This document shows, piece after piece, positions 1-6,789 of a DNA stretch of 9,671 nucleotides (its first letter is position 1; each line of letters opens with the position of its first letter). The notes below the pieces were generated by a model, which made no database searches, was not told where the DNA came from, and saw only the letters and a program-made list of their open reading frames with translations. The stretch is from positions 1 to 9,671 of the forward strand of contig DAOMOD010000154.1 of NCBI GenBank assembly GCA_035444205.1. The letters are read 5' to 3'. The position numbers were made by a program, and so were the translations under genes. The DNA is from DAOMOD01 sp035444205 (lineage in GTDB: Bacteria > Pseudomonadota > Gammaproteobacteria > Xanthomonadales > BPKI01).

Positions 1-30
1 CCGTGTGAGAGTAGGTCACCGCCAGGGGCC
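1..30 (+). rRNA. rrf: 5S ribosomal RNA, 3' end (partial)
   Basis: The first 30 bases match the conserved 3' end of bacterial 5S rRNA: the GAGAGTAGG core of loop E/helix IV, followed by CACCGCCAGG, the 3' strand of the terminal helix. The 5' part lies outside the window. The exact 3' end is uncertain by a few bases because the partner strand of the terminal helix is not visible. A strong terminator follows within 15 bases, as expected for the end of an rRNA operon. Confidence 0.9.
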
Positions 31-43
31 TTATCCAGACAAA

Positions 44-69
44 ACGCCCCGCTCAATCGAGCGGGGCGT
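44..69 (+). terminator. Intrinsic terminator of the rRNA operon, probably bidirectional
   Basis: Bases 44-54 (ACGCCCCGCTC) and 59-69 (GAGCGGGGCGT) form a perfect 11-bp GC-rich stem with a 4-base loop (AATC). On the plus strand a T-rich stretch (CTTGCTTT, 70-77) follows. On the minus strand the AAAA at 41-44 reads as a run of four T at the base of the stem. It can therefore stop rRNA transcription from the left and kinase transcription from the right, as suits convergent units. Confidence 0.9.
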
Positions 70-102
70 CTTGCTTTGTGGGGCTGAGAAATACGGCTTG
101 GG

Positions 103-118
103 TTCGCCGCGCGGCGAA
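103..118 (-). terminator. Perfect 16-base palindrome directly after the kinase stop codon
   Basis: TTCGCCGCGCGGCGAA is a perfect palindrome immediately next to the kinase TGA (minus-strand stop at 119-121). As RNA it can fold into a 6-bp stem with a GCGC loop. No strong T-run follows on the minus strand, so it is not a convincing intrinsic terminator alone. It may act as a 3'-end stabilising hairpin ahead of the stronger bidirectional hairpin 34 bases further on. The symmetry is plain in the sequence; the role is inferred. Confidence 0.4.
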
Positions 119-1054
119 TCAGTCCAGACGCATGCCGTACGCTTCCTTGAAGCGTTCGTTGAATTCGGCAAGGTTGAAACGCTGGTTCTGGGTGCCGGCG
201 TGGGCGATCTTGATGGCGCCCATGAGGGATGCGATGCGCCCGCTGACCTCGATGTCCATGCCGTTCATGAGTCCAAAGATGAGGCCGGCGCGATAGGCGT
301 CGCCGCAGCCAGTCGGATCGACGACCTCACTGGCCCGGGCGGCCGGAATCTCCAGCGTGCCGCCCCGGCGATGCACCAGGGATCCTTCGGGGCCACGGGT
401 GACGATGTAGCCTTCCACGCGCTCGGCAATCTGCGCTTCGCTCCAGCCTGTACGTTCCTTGAGCAACTGGCATTCGTAGTCGTTGACCGTGACCCAGGTC
501 GCTTGCTCGATGAAGGCACGGAACTCCTCGCCGCTGAAAAGCGGCATGGCCTGGCCGGGATCGAATATGAACGGGATGGCGCGCTCGGCGAACTCCTGCG
601 CATGCTGAAGCATGGCCTCGCGACCGTCCGGGGCGACGATTCCGAAACTGGCGCGCTCGACGTCACGCACGTGGTTTCGATGCGAATGCATCATGGCGCC
701 AGGGTGGAACGCGGTGATCTGGTTGTCCGACAGGTCGGTGGTGATGAAGGCCTGCGCCGTGAATGTACCCGGGATCTGGGTGACGCAATCGAGCGTAATG
801 CCGCTGCTCGCCATGTGTTGTCGGTAAGGCTCGAAGTCGTCACCGACCGTGGCCATTGGCAGCGGGTCGCCGCCCAGCAGGTTGAGGTTGTAGCTGATGT
901 TGCCGGCACAGCCGCCGAATTCGCGGCGCATGTGCGGCACCAGGAACGCGACATTCAGCATGTGCACCTTGTCCGGAAGGATGTGGTGCTTGAAGTGGTC
1001 CTGAAACACCATGATGGTGTCGTAGGCAAGCGAACCGCAGATCAGTGCCGACAT
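119..1054 (-). CDS. PfkB-family kinase, adenosine-kinase-like
   Basis: A 311-residue cytoplasmic kinase of the ribokinase/PfkB fold, predicted to phosphorylate a sugar or nucleoside with ATP; adenosine (to AMP) is the most likely substrate. The PfkB N-terminal signature region is GGCAGNISYN (residues 47-56). The C-terminal anion-hole signature is DPTGCGD (246-252), where D252 is the expected catalytic base. Length is normal for the family. I chose the ATG at 1052-1054 because the family fold begins at once (SALICGSLAYD) and an AGGA lies 10 bases upstream; an in-frame ATG 15 codons earlier adds only a non-conserved, proline-rich extension. Substrate cannot be fixed from motifs: ribokinase-like or other nucleoside kinases remain possible. 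From memory, Xanthomonas carries a related protein described as adenosine kinase. The gene converges on the rRNA operon and diverges from mreB. Confidence 0.88.
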   Translation of the reverse strand: MSALICGSLAYDTIMVFQDHFKHHILPDKVHMLNVAFLVPHMRREFGGCAGNISYNLNLLGGDPLPMATVGDDFEPYRQHMASSGITLDCVTQIPGTFTAQAFITTDLSDNQITAFHPGAMMHSHRNHVRDVERASFGIVAPDGREAMLQHAQEFAERAIPFIFDPGQAMPLFSGEEFRAFIEQATWVTVNDYECQLLKERTGWSEAQIAERVEGYIVTRGPEGSLVHRRGGTLEIPAARASEVVDPTGCGDAYRAGLIFGLMNGMDIEVSGRIASLMGAIKIAHAGTQNQRFNLAEFNERFKEAYGMRLD

Positions 1055-1120
1055 GGGCGGGGGTTCCTGGAGGTGGGATTGGGCCACACAAACCGGCAAA
1101 GGTTACTGACTCGAGTGCAT

Positions 1121-1149
1121 CCTGACTACCGCGATCAGGCATCGATGCC
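1121..1149. promoter_or_regulatory. Inverted repeats in the divergent intergenic region
   Basis: Between the kinase gene and mreB there is a 12-base perfect palindrome, GGCATCGATGCC (1138-1149). It overlaps by two bases an inverted repeat CCTGA (1121-1125) / TCAGG (1135-1139) with a 9-base spacer. Dyad symmetry in a divergent intergenic region can be an operator for a dimeric regulator. No regulator is recognisable, and short GC-rich palindromes occur by chance. Confidence 0.3.
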
Positions 1150-1171
1150 CGCAACAGGCCAGAATGCTTGC

Positions 1172-1200
1172 TTGCTGGGGCCCCGGTCGGTTGCTACGCT
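1172..1200 (+). promoter_or_regulatory. Candidate sigma-70 promoter for the mreB operon
   Basis: A TTGCTG element (1172-1177) is separated by 17 bases from TACGCT (1195-1200), which is preceded by TGC in the extended -10 position. Each hexamer matches consensus at only three positions, but spacing and the extended -10 are good. Transcription would start near 1207 and leave a leader of about 35 bases before mreB. Nothing else in the 187-bp gap looks better on the plus strand. I could not pick a convincing minus-strand promoter for the kinase. Confidence 0.4.
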
Positions 1201-1241
1201 AGCGCGCTTTTCCGCCATCCACGGCCGACCTCCCCCAGCCC

Positions 1242-2288
1242 ATGTTCAAGAGCCTACGCGGATTCTTCTCCAACGACCTGTCCATCGACCTGGGCACGGC
1301 CAACACGCTTATCTATGTGCGGGGACAGGGCATTGTCCTCAACGAGCCTTCCGTGGTCGCCATCCGGCAGGACCGGGGTCCTGGCGGACCGCGTTCGGTC
1401 GCGGCCGTCGGTGTCGAAGCCAAACGCATGCTGGGCCGCACGCCGGGCAATATCGTCACCATCCGGCCGATGAAGGATGGCGTGATCGCCGACTTCACCA
1501 TGACCGAGGCGATGCTTCAGCACTTCATCAAGAAGGTGCATCGCTCGCGATTCCTGAGACCCTCGCCGCGGGTGCTGATCTGCGTTCCCTGCGGATCGAC
1601 CCAGGTGGAGCGTCGCGCCATCAAGGAATCTGCCGAACGTGCCGGCGCGCGGGATGTCTACCTGATCGAGGAACCGATGGCAGCGGCCATCGGAGCCGGC
1701 ATTCCGGTCCACGAGGCGCGCGGCTCGATGGTGCTGGACATCGGCGGCGGCACTTCGGAAGTGGCGGTGATTTCCCTGAACGGCGTGGTTTATTCGCAGT
1801 CCGTGCGCATCGGCGGCGACCGTTTCGATGAGGCCATCGTCAACTATGTTCGCCGCAATCACGGTACGCTGATCGGCGAGGTGACCGCAGAGCGCATCAA
1901 GGTGGAGATCGGCTGCGCCTACCCGCTGGCGGAGCCGCAGAGCATGGAGGTGTCCGGCCGCAACCTGGCAGAGGGCGTGCCGCGCATGTTCAACATGAGC
2001 TCGAACGAGGTACTGGAGGCGCTGCATGAGCCGTTGTCGGGTATCGTGAGCGCAGTCAAGGCCGCGCTTGAGCAGACGCCGCCGGAGTTGTGCGCGGACG
2101 TGGCCGAGCGCGGCATCGTGCTCACCGGTGGCGGTGCCCTGCTGCGTGGATTGGATCGGCTGCTGTCGGAGGAAACCGGCCTGCACGTGCAGGTGGCCGA
2201 GGATCCGCTGACCTGCGTAGCCCGCGGTGGTGGCCGCGCACTGGAACTGGTCGACCTGCACGGCAACGATTTCTTCGCTTCGGAGTGA
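1242..2288 (+). CDS. mreB: Rod shape-determining protein MreB (bacterial actin)
   Basis: A 348-residue actin homologue that forms membrane-bound filaments in the cytoplasm and orients the elongasome. Seen: a hydrophobic/basic amphipathic N-terminus (MFKSLRGFF) for membrane binding; the phosphate-1 loop DLGTANTLIY (16-25); the phosphate-2 motif DIGGGTSE (from residue 166); the adenosine motif GGGALL (from 296); and conserved stretches such as IRPMKDGVIADF and IEEPMAAAIGAG. Length is one residue off E. coli MreB and the sequence is very similar throughout. It is the first gene of the cell-elongation cluster, followed by mreC after 40 bases. No Shine-Dalgarno is seen before the ATG: the leader there is C-rich (CCTCCCCCAGCCC). 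The start is nonetheless firm, because it gives the standard N-terminus. Confidence 0.98.
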   Translation: MFKSLRGFFSNDLSIDLGTANTLIYVRGQGIVLNEPSVVAIRQDRGPGGPRSVAAVGVEAKRMLGRTPGNIVTIRPMKDGVIADFTMTEAMLQHFIKKVHRSRFLRPSPRVLICVPCGSTQVERRAIKESAERAGARDVYLIEEPMAAAIGAGIPVHEARGSMVLDIGGGTSEVAVISLNGVVYSQSVRIGGDRFDEAIVNYVRRNHGTLIGEVTAERIKVEIGCAYPLAEPQSMEVSGRNLAEGVPRMFNMSSNEVLEALHEPLSGIVSAVKAALEQTPPELCADVAERGIVLTGGGALLRGLDRLLSEETGLHVQVAEDPLTCVARGGGRALELVDLHGNDFFASE

Positions 2289-2298
2289 TCCTGACGGT

Positions 2299-2317
2299 CG
2301 CCGGAGCACTTTCGGCG
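2299..2317 (+). other. Hairpin in the mreB-mreC gap
   Basis: CGCCGGA (2299-2305) pairs with TTCGGCG (2311-2317), including one G-T wobble, to give a 7-bp stem with a 5-base loop. No T-run follows, so it is not an intrinsic terminator. It lies in the 40-base spacer upstream of the mreC GTG start and includes the only GGAG nearby (2303-2306). It could act as a processing or stability element, or adjust mreC translation. That role is inference. Confidence 0.35.
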
Positions 2318-2328
2318 CGGTCTCATCG

Positions 2329-3228
2329 GTGGCCTACGACATCCCGGAAAAACCCACGCTGTTCGACCAGGAGGCTTCCGCCACTCTGCGTCTGGCGGCC
2401 TTCCTTCTGCTCGGCATCGTCCTCATGGTGGCCGACCATCGCGGCGGATACCTCGATCGCGTGCGTTCGTGGTTCTCCGTGTTGGCCCACCCGATGTACG
2501 TGGTGGCCTCCAGTCCGGCGCGTCTGTCGCGATGGTTGTCCGAGGGATTCAGCGAGCGCCAGCGCCTGGTCGACGACAACCGTGCCATGTCGCAATCATT
2601 GTTGCTGGCCGAGGCGCGTCTCAATCGCCTGCAGGCCGTGCAGCAGCAGAATCTGCGCCTGCGCGAGCTGCTCGGAGCCAAGCGTTCCCTGGGGTTGCAG
2701 GTGCGGTTCGCCGAGCTGGTCGATATCGATCTCGATCCGTTCCGGCACCGCATTGTCATAGGTCTCGGCTCGCGCGATGGTGTATTTGCAGGCCAGGCGG
2801 TGATCGATGCGCGCGGTGTGATGGGCCAGGTGCTCACTGTCGGCCCATTCAGCAGCCATGCCATCCTGATCACCGATCCCAGCCACGCGTTGCCGGTGCA
2901 GGTCGGCCGCACTGGCCTGCGCACCATAGCGTTTGGCACTGGCCGCCCGGATGCGCTGGCCCTGCCGAACATTCCCGTCAGCGCCGACCTGCGCACGGGT
3001 GACCGCCTGTACACCTCTGGACTGGGCGGCATTTTTCCGGCCGGCCTGCCGGTGGCGCAGGTGGTCGACATCGCCAGCGACGACACCGGGAATTTCGTAG
3101 TGGCACGGGCTGTACCCGAAGCCCGCCTTGAACGCAGCGGCGAAGTGCTGCTGCTATGGGACGAGCCGGCGCCCCTCCCGCAGCCCCCACCCACAGACGA
3201 CATGGGTTTGCCGGAGGAGGGGGAATGA
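2329..3228 (+). CDS. mreC: Rod shape-determining protein MreC
   Basis: A 299-residue inner-membrane protein with a large periplasmic part. It scaffolds the elongasome and activates PBP2. Seen from the chosen start: a short cytoplasmic N-terminus; one membrane segment at about 20-35 (LRLAAFLLLGIVLMVA); a periplasmic helical/coiled-coil stretch at about 75-110, rich in Gln, Leu and Arg; then the beta-rich MreC domain at about 115-270, with ILITDPSHALPVQ and GLGGIFPAGLPVA as typical blocks; and a proline-rich tail (PLPQPPPTDD). The start is the GTG at 2329. An upstream ATG at 2227 lies inside mreB and would add 34 residues that look like out-of-frame mreB. No clear Shine-Dalgarno precedes the GTG, so the start is moderately certain. 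The 3' end overlaps mreD as ATGA. Confidence 0.93.
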   Translation: MAYDIPEKPTLFDQEASATLRLAAFLLLGIVLMVADHRGGYLDRVRSWFSVLAHPMYVVASSPARLSRWLSEGFSERQRLVDDNRAMSQSLLLAEARLNRLQAVQQQNLRLRELLGAKRSLGLQVRFAELVDIDLDPFRHRIVIGLGSRDGVFAGQAVIDARGVMGQVLTVGPFSSHAILITDPSHALPVQVGRTGLRTIAFGTGRPDALALPNIPVSADLRTGDRLYTSGLGGIFPAGLPVAQVVDIASDDTGNFVVARAVPEARLERSGEVLLLWDEPAPLPQPPPTDDMGLPEEGE

Positions 3229-3713
3229 GCACGAACCGGCATTCGCAGTGGCTGTTCTGGTCCAGCCTGCTGGTGGCCCTGCTTCTCGCACTGGTTCCTC
3301 TTCCCGCGTCGCTGCAACCGTTCAAGCCGTACATGCCGGCGCTGGTGATGCTGTATTGGGTGCTCGAGGCACCCGACGGCATCGGCCTCGGAGTCGCTTT
3401 CGGCTTTGGCCTGATCGCCGACCTGCTGTTCGGCACGCTGTTCGGCGAACAGGCGGTGCGCCTGGCCATCCTGGTCTTCCTCGGCATGCGCTTTCGCGCG
3501 CGCATTCGCTTTTTCCCCCTCTGGCAGCAGGCCCTCGCGGTGCTGGCACTGCTTCTCAACGATCGTGTGGTAGTACTGGGCATCAGGGTTTTTGCCGGCG
3601 AAGGCTGGCCGCAGCCCTCGTTCTGGCTGAGTCCGTTGGCCGGGATGCTGTTGTGGCCATGGCTGTTCCTGCTCATGGATGGCCTGGGACAGTGGGGGCG
3701 AGCCCGGCGATGA
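3225..3713 (+). CDS. mreD: Rod shape-determining protein MreD
   Basis: A 162-residue polytopic inner-membrane protein, the third member of MreBCD, which bridges MreC and the cytoskeleton. It is highly hydrophobic, with about five membrane segments (for example WLFWSSLLVALLLALVPL near the N-terminus and SPLAGMLLWPWLFLLM near the C-terminus), and has the usual length. The ATG at 3225 overlaps the mreC stop as ATGA and is preceded by a strong Shine-Dalgarno (GGAGGAGGGG, 3213-3222). This favours it over an in-frame ATG 23 codons upstream, which would encode a proline/glycine-rich non-membrane extension inside mreC. Its stop overlaps the PBP2 start, again as ATGA. Family assignment rests on hydrophobic profile, size and position, since MreD has few fixed motifs. 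Confidence 0.93.
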   Translation: MSTNRHSQWLFWSSLLVALLLALVPLPASLQPFKPYMPALVMLYWVLEAPDGIGLGVAFGFGLIADLLFGTLFGEQAVRLAILVFLGMRFRARIRFFPLWQQALAVLALLLNDRVVVLGIRVFAGEGWPQPSFWLSPLAGMLLWPWLFLLMDGLGQWGRARR

Positions 3714-5614
3714 GGCGGGGGTCATCCGAGCCGATTCGCGATCCGCGTGCCGCGCTGGTTCTGTTCCATGCGCGCGCATTGCAGGCACTGCTGCTGGTGT
3801 TGCTGGTGTTGCTTGCCCTGGCGGCACGATTCTTCTGGTTGCAGGTGGTGGACCACGAGTCTTACCTCACCCGATCCGAGGACAATCGTCTGCGCGTGCA
3901 GCCGATTGCGCCCAGCCGCGGTCTGATCTACGACCGCGAAGGACGCATTCTGGCCGACAACGTGCCGGCGTATCGACTGGAACTGGTGCCGGAGCGGGTG
4001 GCCGATCTGGGCGCCACCATTGCCGCCCTGCGCGAGGTGCTGCCGATCGCCGACGACGACGTGGCGCGCTTCTACGAACTGCGATCGGCCCGGCGCCGCT
4101 TCCACAGCATTCCGCTGAAGTTCCGCCTGAGCGAGTCCGAGGTAGCGGCGTTCGCGGTCAGGCGTCACCTGTTTCCGGGTGTCGACGTGGTGCCCTATCT
4201 CACCCGCTTCTACCCGCGAGGCCCCGCCTTCGCCCATGTCGTGGGCTACGTGGGACGGGTCGACGCACGCGATCGCGAACGCATCGACCTTGGCCGTTAT
4301 GCGGCCACCAGCCATATCGGCAAGACCGGCATCGAGCGTTTCTACGAGGATCTGCTGCACGGCGAGGCCGGGTACGAGCGAGTCGAGACCAATGCCGAGG
4401 GGCGCGTACTGAGCGTGGTGGAGCGCCAGGCGCCACGACCGGGCCGGCACCTCTACCTCAGCCTGGACGCCGAGCTGCAGGAGATCGCGGAGGAGGCCTT
4501 CGCCGGGCGCAACGGTGCGGCAGTGGCGATCGATCCACGCAATGGTGAGGTGCTGCTCCTGCTCAGCATGCCCGGATTCGATACCAATGCGTTCGTCAAT
4601 GGCATCGGCCGATCCGACTACGCGGCGCTGCTGGCATCGCCGCATCGGCCACTGTTCAACCGTGCCCTGCAGGGCGGCTACGAGCCGGGCTCCACGCTGA
4701 AACCGTTCCTTGGCCTGGCCGGACTCGATCTCGGCGTGCGCGGCGCCGACGATACCGTCCTCTCGGTCGGCGAGTACCGGCTGCCTGGACAACAGCAGGG
4801 GTATCGGGATTGGCGCCGTGGTGGTCATGGCAGGGTCGGCCTCAAGGAGTCCATTGCCCAGTCGGTGAACACGTACTTCTATTCTCTGGCCGCCGACATG
4901 GGCATCGATCGGATGGGCGAATACATGACCCGCTTCGGATTCGGAGCGCCTGTGGGTATCGATCTGCTGGGCGAAAGCCCCGGCGTGCTGCCCAGCCGCC
5001 AATGGAAGCGTGCGCAGCTCAACCAGCCCTGGTATCCGGGCGAAACCGTGATCGCGGGCATTGGCCAGGGTTTCTGGGTCACCTCGCCGCTGCAGCTTGC
5101 AACCGCGACGGCCATTCTGGCCGCGGGAGGCGAGCGTGCGCCGATCCATCTGCTGCGCGCAACCCAGGACGGTTTCAATGCGCAGCGGATCGAGCTCAAC
5201 TACCCCCGGGAAGAGAACGTGCTGCAGTCGCAGCCGGCCCATTGGCGACTGATACACGAAGGCATGGTGGCGGTGATGCACGGTCCCACCGGTACCGCGC
5301 GGGCGGTGGGCGCGGACAGCCCCTACCGCATCGCCGGCAAGACCGGCACGGCGCAGCGTGTACGCCGCGGCGAGGGCGAGTATGACGAGGATGCGGTGCC
5401 GGAACACCTGCGCCACCAGGCCCTGTTCATCGCCTTCGCGCCGGCAGAGGCACCGCGCATTGCGGTGGTCGTGGTGGTGGAGGCCGGTTCCAGCGGTGCA
5501 CGCACGGCGGCGCCGGTGGCGCGTCGGATCATGGACGCCTGGCTGGTGCGTCAGGATCAGTCCTTGGCCAGCGGACCGTCAACGGGGCGCGGGCCGGACA
5601 GCGAGCCGCGCTGA
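3710..5614 (+). CDS. mrdA: Penicillin-binding protein 2 (elongation transpeptidase)
   Basis: A 634-residue class B PBP that cross-links peptidoglycan during elongation and pairs with RodA; it is anchored in the inner membrane and acts in the periplasm. In order: cytoplasmic N-terminus; membrane anchor at about 24-44; PBP dimer/pedestal domain beginning with PSRGLIYDREGRILADN (68-84); transpeptidase domain. Catalytic motifs are S328-T-L-K331 (nucleophile Ser328), S385-V-N387, and K544-T-G546. Length matches E. coli PBP2 (about 633). The second motif is SVN, where as I recall E. coli PBP2 has SAD; SxN is the commoner class B form. The segment YRDWRRGGHG is typical of PBP2 rather than FtsI. The start overlaps the mreD stop (ATGA) and has a G-rich stretch upstream. 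Longer in-frame upstream starts run through mreD and are rejected. The gene ends by sharing one base with rodA (TGATG). Confidence 0.97.
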   Translation: MRRGSSEPIRDPRAALVLFHARALQALLLVLLVLLALAARFFWLQVVDHESYLTRSEDNRLRVQPIAPSRGLIYDREGRILADNVPAYRLELVPERVADLGATIAALREVLPIADDDVARFYELRSARRRFHSIPLKFRLSESEVAAFAVRRHLFPGVDVVPYLTRFYPRGPAFAHVVGYVGRVDARDRERIDLGRYAATSHIGKTGIERFYEDLLHGEAGYERVETNAEGRVLSVVERQAPRPGRHLYLSLDAELQEIAEEAFAGRNGAAVAIDPRNGEVLLLLSMPGFDTNAFVNGIGRSDYAALLASPHRPLFNRALQGGYEPGSTLKPFLGLAGLDLGVRGADDTVLSVGEYRLPGQQQGYRDWRRGGHGRVGLKESIAQSVNTYFYSLAADMGIDRMGEYMTRFGFGAPVGIDLLGESPGVLPSRQWKRAQLNQPWYPGETVIAGIGQGFWVTSPLQLATATAILAAGGERAPIHLLRATQDGFNAQRIELNYPREENVLQSQPAHWRLIHEGMVAVMHGPTGTARAVGADSPYRIAGKTGTAQRVRRGEGEYDEDAVPEHLRHQALFIAFAPAEAPRIAVVVVVEAGSSGARTAAPVARRIMDAWLVRQDQSLASGPSTGRGPDSEPR

Positions 5615-6741
5615 TGCTCGACGTCCAGCTCGCCGAACGCATCAACCGTCTGTGGCGGCGCCTGGCACGGATGCCGCATCTGGATCTGCCGTTGCTGCTC
5701 ATGCTGCTGCTGCTTGCCGGCACCGGGCTCGCCGTGCTGTACGCAGCGGCCGATGGCGACCTGAATCTGTTTCTGCGTCAGGCGCTGCGCATTTGCGTCG
5801 GCTTCGCCGTCCTGCTGGCACTGGCGCGGGTTCCGCCGACCTGGCTTCTGCGCGCGGCACCCTGGTTCTACCTGGTCACACTGCTGTTGCTGGCGTCGGT
5901 ACTGCTGCTGGGCGAGGGACGCGGCGCCGCGCGCTGGTTGAGCCTTGGGCCGCTGCGCTTCCAGCCTTCCGAGCTGGCCAAGCTGGCGGTGCCCACGATG
6001 CTGGCGTGGTACCTGTACCGCGAACGGCTGCCCCCTGGCTGGATCGCACTGGTGGTGGCGGCATTGTTGATCGGGCTGCCAGCACTGATGATCGTGCGGC
6101 AACCGGATCTGGGCACGGCGGTGATGGTGGGCGTCAGCGGCCTGTTCGTGGTGTTTCTTGCCGGCATGTCCTGGTGGCGCATCCTCGGCATTGGCGCGGC
6201 GCTGGCCGCATCGCTGCCGGTGGCCTGGCAGTATCTCCACGAGTATCAGCGCAACCGCATTCGCATGCTGCTCGATCCGGAAGCCGATCCGCTGGGGCAC
6301 GGCTGGAACATCATCCAGTCGAAGATCGCGGTGGGTTCAGGCGGTATGTGGGGCAAGGGCTGGCAACAGGGCACGCAGTCGCGGCTGGAATTCCTGCCCG
6401 AGCACACCACCGACTTCATCTTCGCCGTCTTCGCCGAGGAGTTCGGGCTGGTCGGCGTCGCGCTGCTGCTTCTTCTGTACGCGCTGATCATCGGCCGCGG
6501 GATGTGGCTCGCCATGCAGGCGTCCGATACCTTCGGCCGACTGCTGGGCGGCGCCGTGTGCCTGGCCTTCTTCACCTATGTCGCAGTCAACGCCGGAATG
6601 ATCAGCGGCCTGCTGCCGGTGGTGGGGGTGCCGATGCCGCTCCTCAGCTACGGCGGAACGTCGGCGGTCAGTCTTCTGGCCGGATTCGGCATCCTCATGT
6701 CCGTTTACGGGCACCGACGGCAGGCCATGGGGCTGCGCTGA
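5614..6741 (+). CDS. rodA: RodA, SEDS peptidoglycan glycosyltransferase
   Basis: A 375-residue polytopic membrane enzyme of the SEDS family that polymerises lipid II into glycan strands and works as a complex with PBP2 (also called mrdB). The sequence shows about ten hydrophobic membrane segments and SEDS blocks: LRFQPSELAKL (Q117-E120 core), RQPDLGTAV (162-170), GWNIIQSKIAVGSGG (230-244), EFLPEHTTDFIF (259-270) and PLLSYGGTS near the C-terminus. D267 in TTDF is the position known in this family as the essential acidic residue. RodA rather than FtsW is supported by the adjacent PBP2 gene and the mreBCD context. Its ATG shares one base with the mrdA stop, indicating coupled translation and balanced amounts of the two partners. 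Confidence 0.97.
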   Translation: MLDVQLAERINRLWRRLARMPHLDLPLLLMLLLLAGTGLAVLYAAADGDLNLFLRQALRICVGFAVLLALARVPPTWLLRAAPWFYLVTLLLLASVLLLGEGRGAARWLSLGPLRFQPSELAKLAVPTMLAWYLYRERLPPGWIALVVAALLIGLPALMIVRQPDLGTAVMVGVSGLFVVFLAGMSWWRILGIGAALAASLPVAWQYLHEYQRNRIRMLLDPEADPLGHGWNIIQSKIAVGSGGMWGKGWQQGTQSRLEFLPEHTTDFIFAVFAEEFGLVGVALLLLLYALIIGRGMWLAMQASDTFGRLLGGAVCLAFFTYVAVNAGMISGLLPVVGVPMPLLSYGGTSAVSLLAGFGILMSVYGHRRQAMGLR

Positions 6742-6749
6742 GCCTCGTG

Positions 6750-6755
6750 TAAGAT
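6750..6755 (+). promoter_or_regulatory. Weak -10-like element upstream of mltB
   Basis: TAAGAT (6750-6755), just after the rodA stop, matches the -10 consensus at four of six positions. No recognisable -35 lies at the right distance. If active, it would start transcripts near 6762 and make the ATG at 6790 the only usable mltB start. This is a weak candidate for an internal promoter separating synthesis genes from lytic genes. Confidence 0.2.
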
Positions 6756-6789
6756 GTCCGAGCGCCTGCCCACCACGCCAGAACCATCC

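Noticed and set aside
5..1831. 608-residue open frame on the plus strand running from the 5S rRNA through the kinase into mreB
   Set aside because: It is antisense to the kinase gene, then out of frame with mreB, and begins inside 5S rRNA. It shows no family motifs. Such long shadow frames are normal in high-GC DNA.
1254..2309. 351-residue minus-strand open frame opposite mreB
   Set aside because: It is His/Arg/Gln-rich antisense shadow of a highly conserved gene.
3128..3709. Upstream extension of PBP2 to 828 residues
   Set aside because: The extra 194 residues are mreC/mreD read in the wrong frame. The ATG at 3710 overlaps the mreD stop and gives the normal PBP2 length and N-terminus.
2334..3827. 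497-residue minus-strand open frame opposite mreC and mreD
   Set aside because: The composition is a Ser/Arg/Pro-rich antisense shadow, with no recognisable domain, opposite two confident genes.
3722..5416. 564-residue minus-strand open frame opposite mrdA
   Set aside because: It mirrors codon positions of a firmly identified PBP2 and has no motifs, signal peptide or ribosome-binding site of note.
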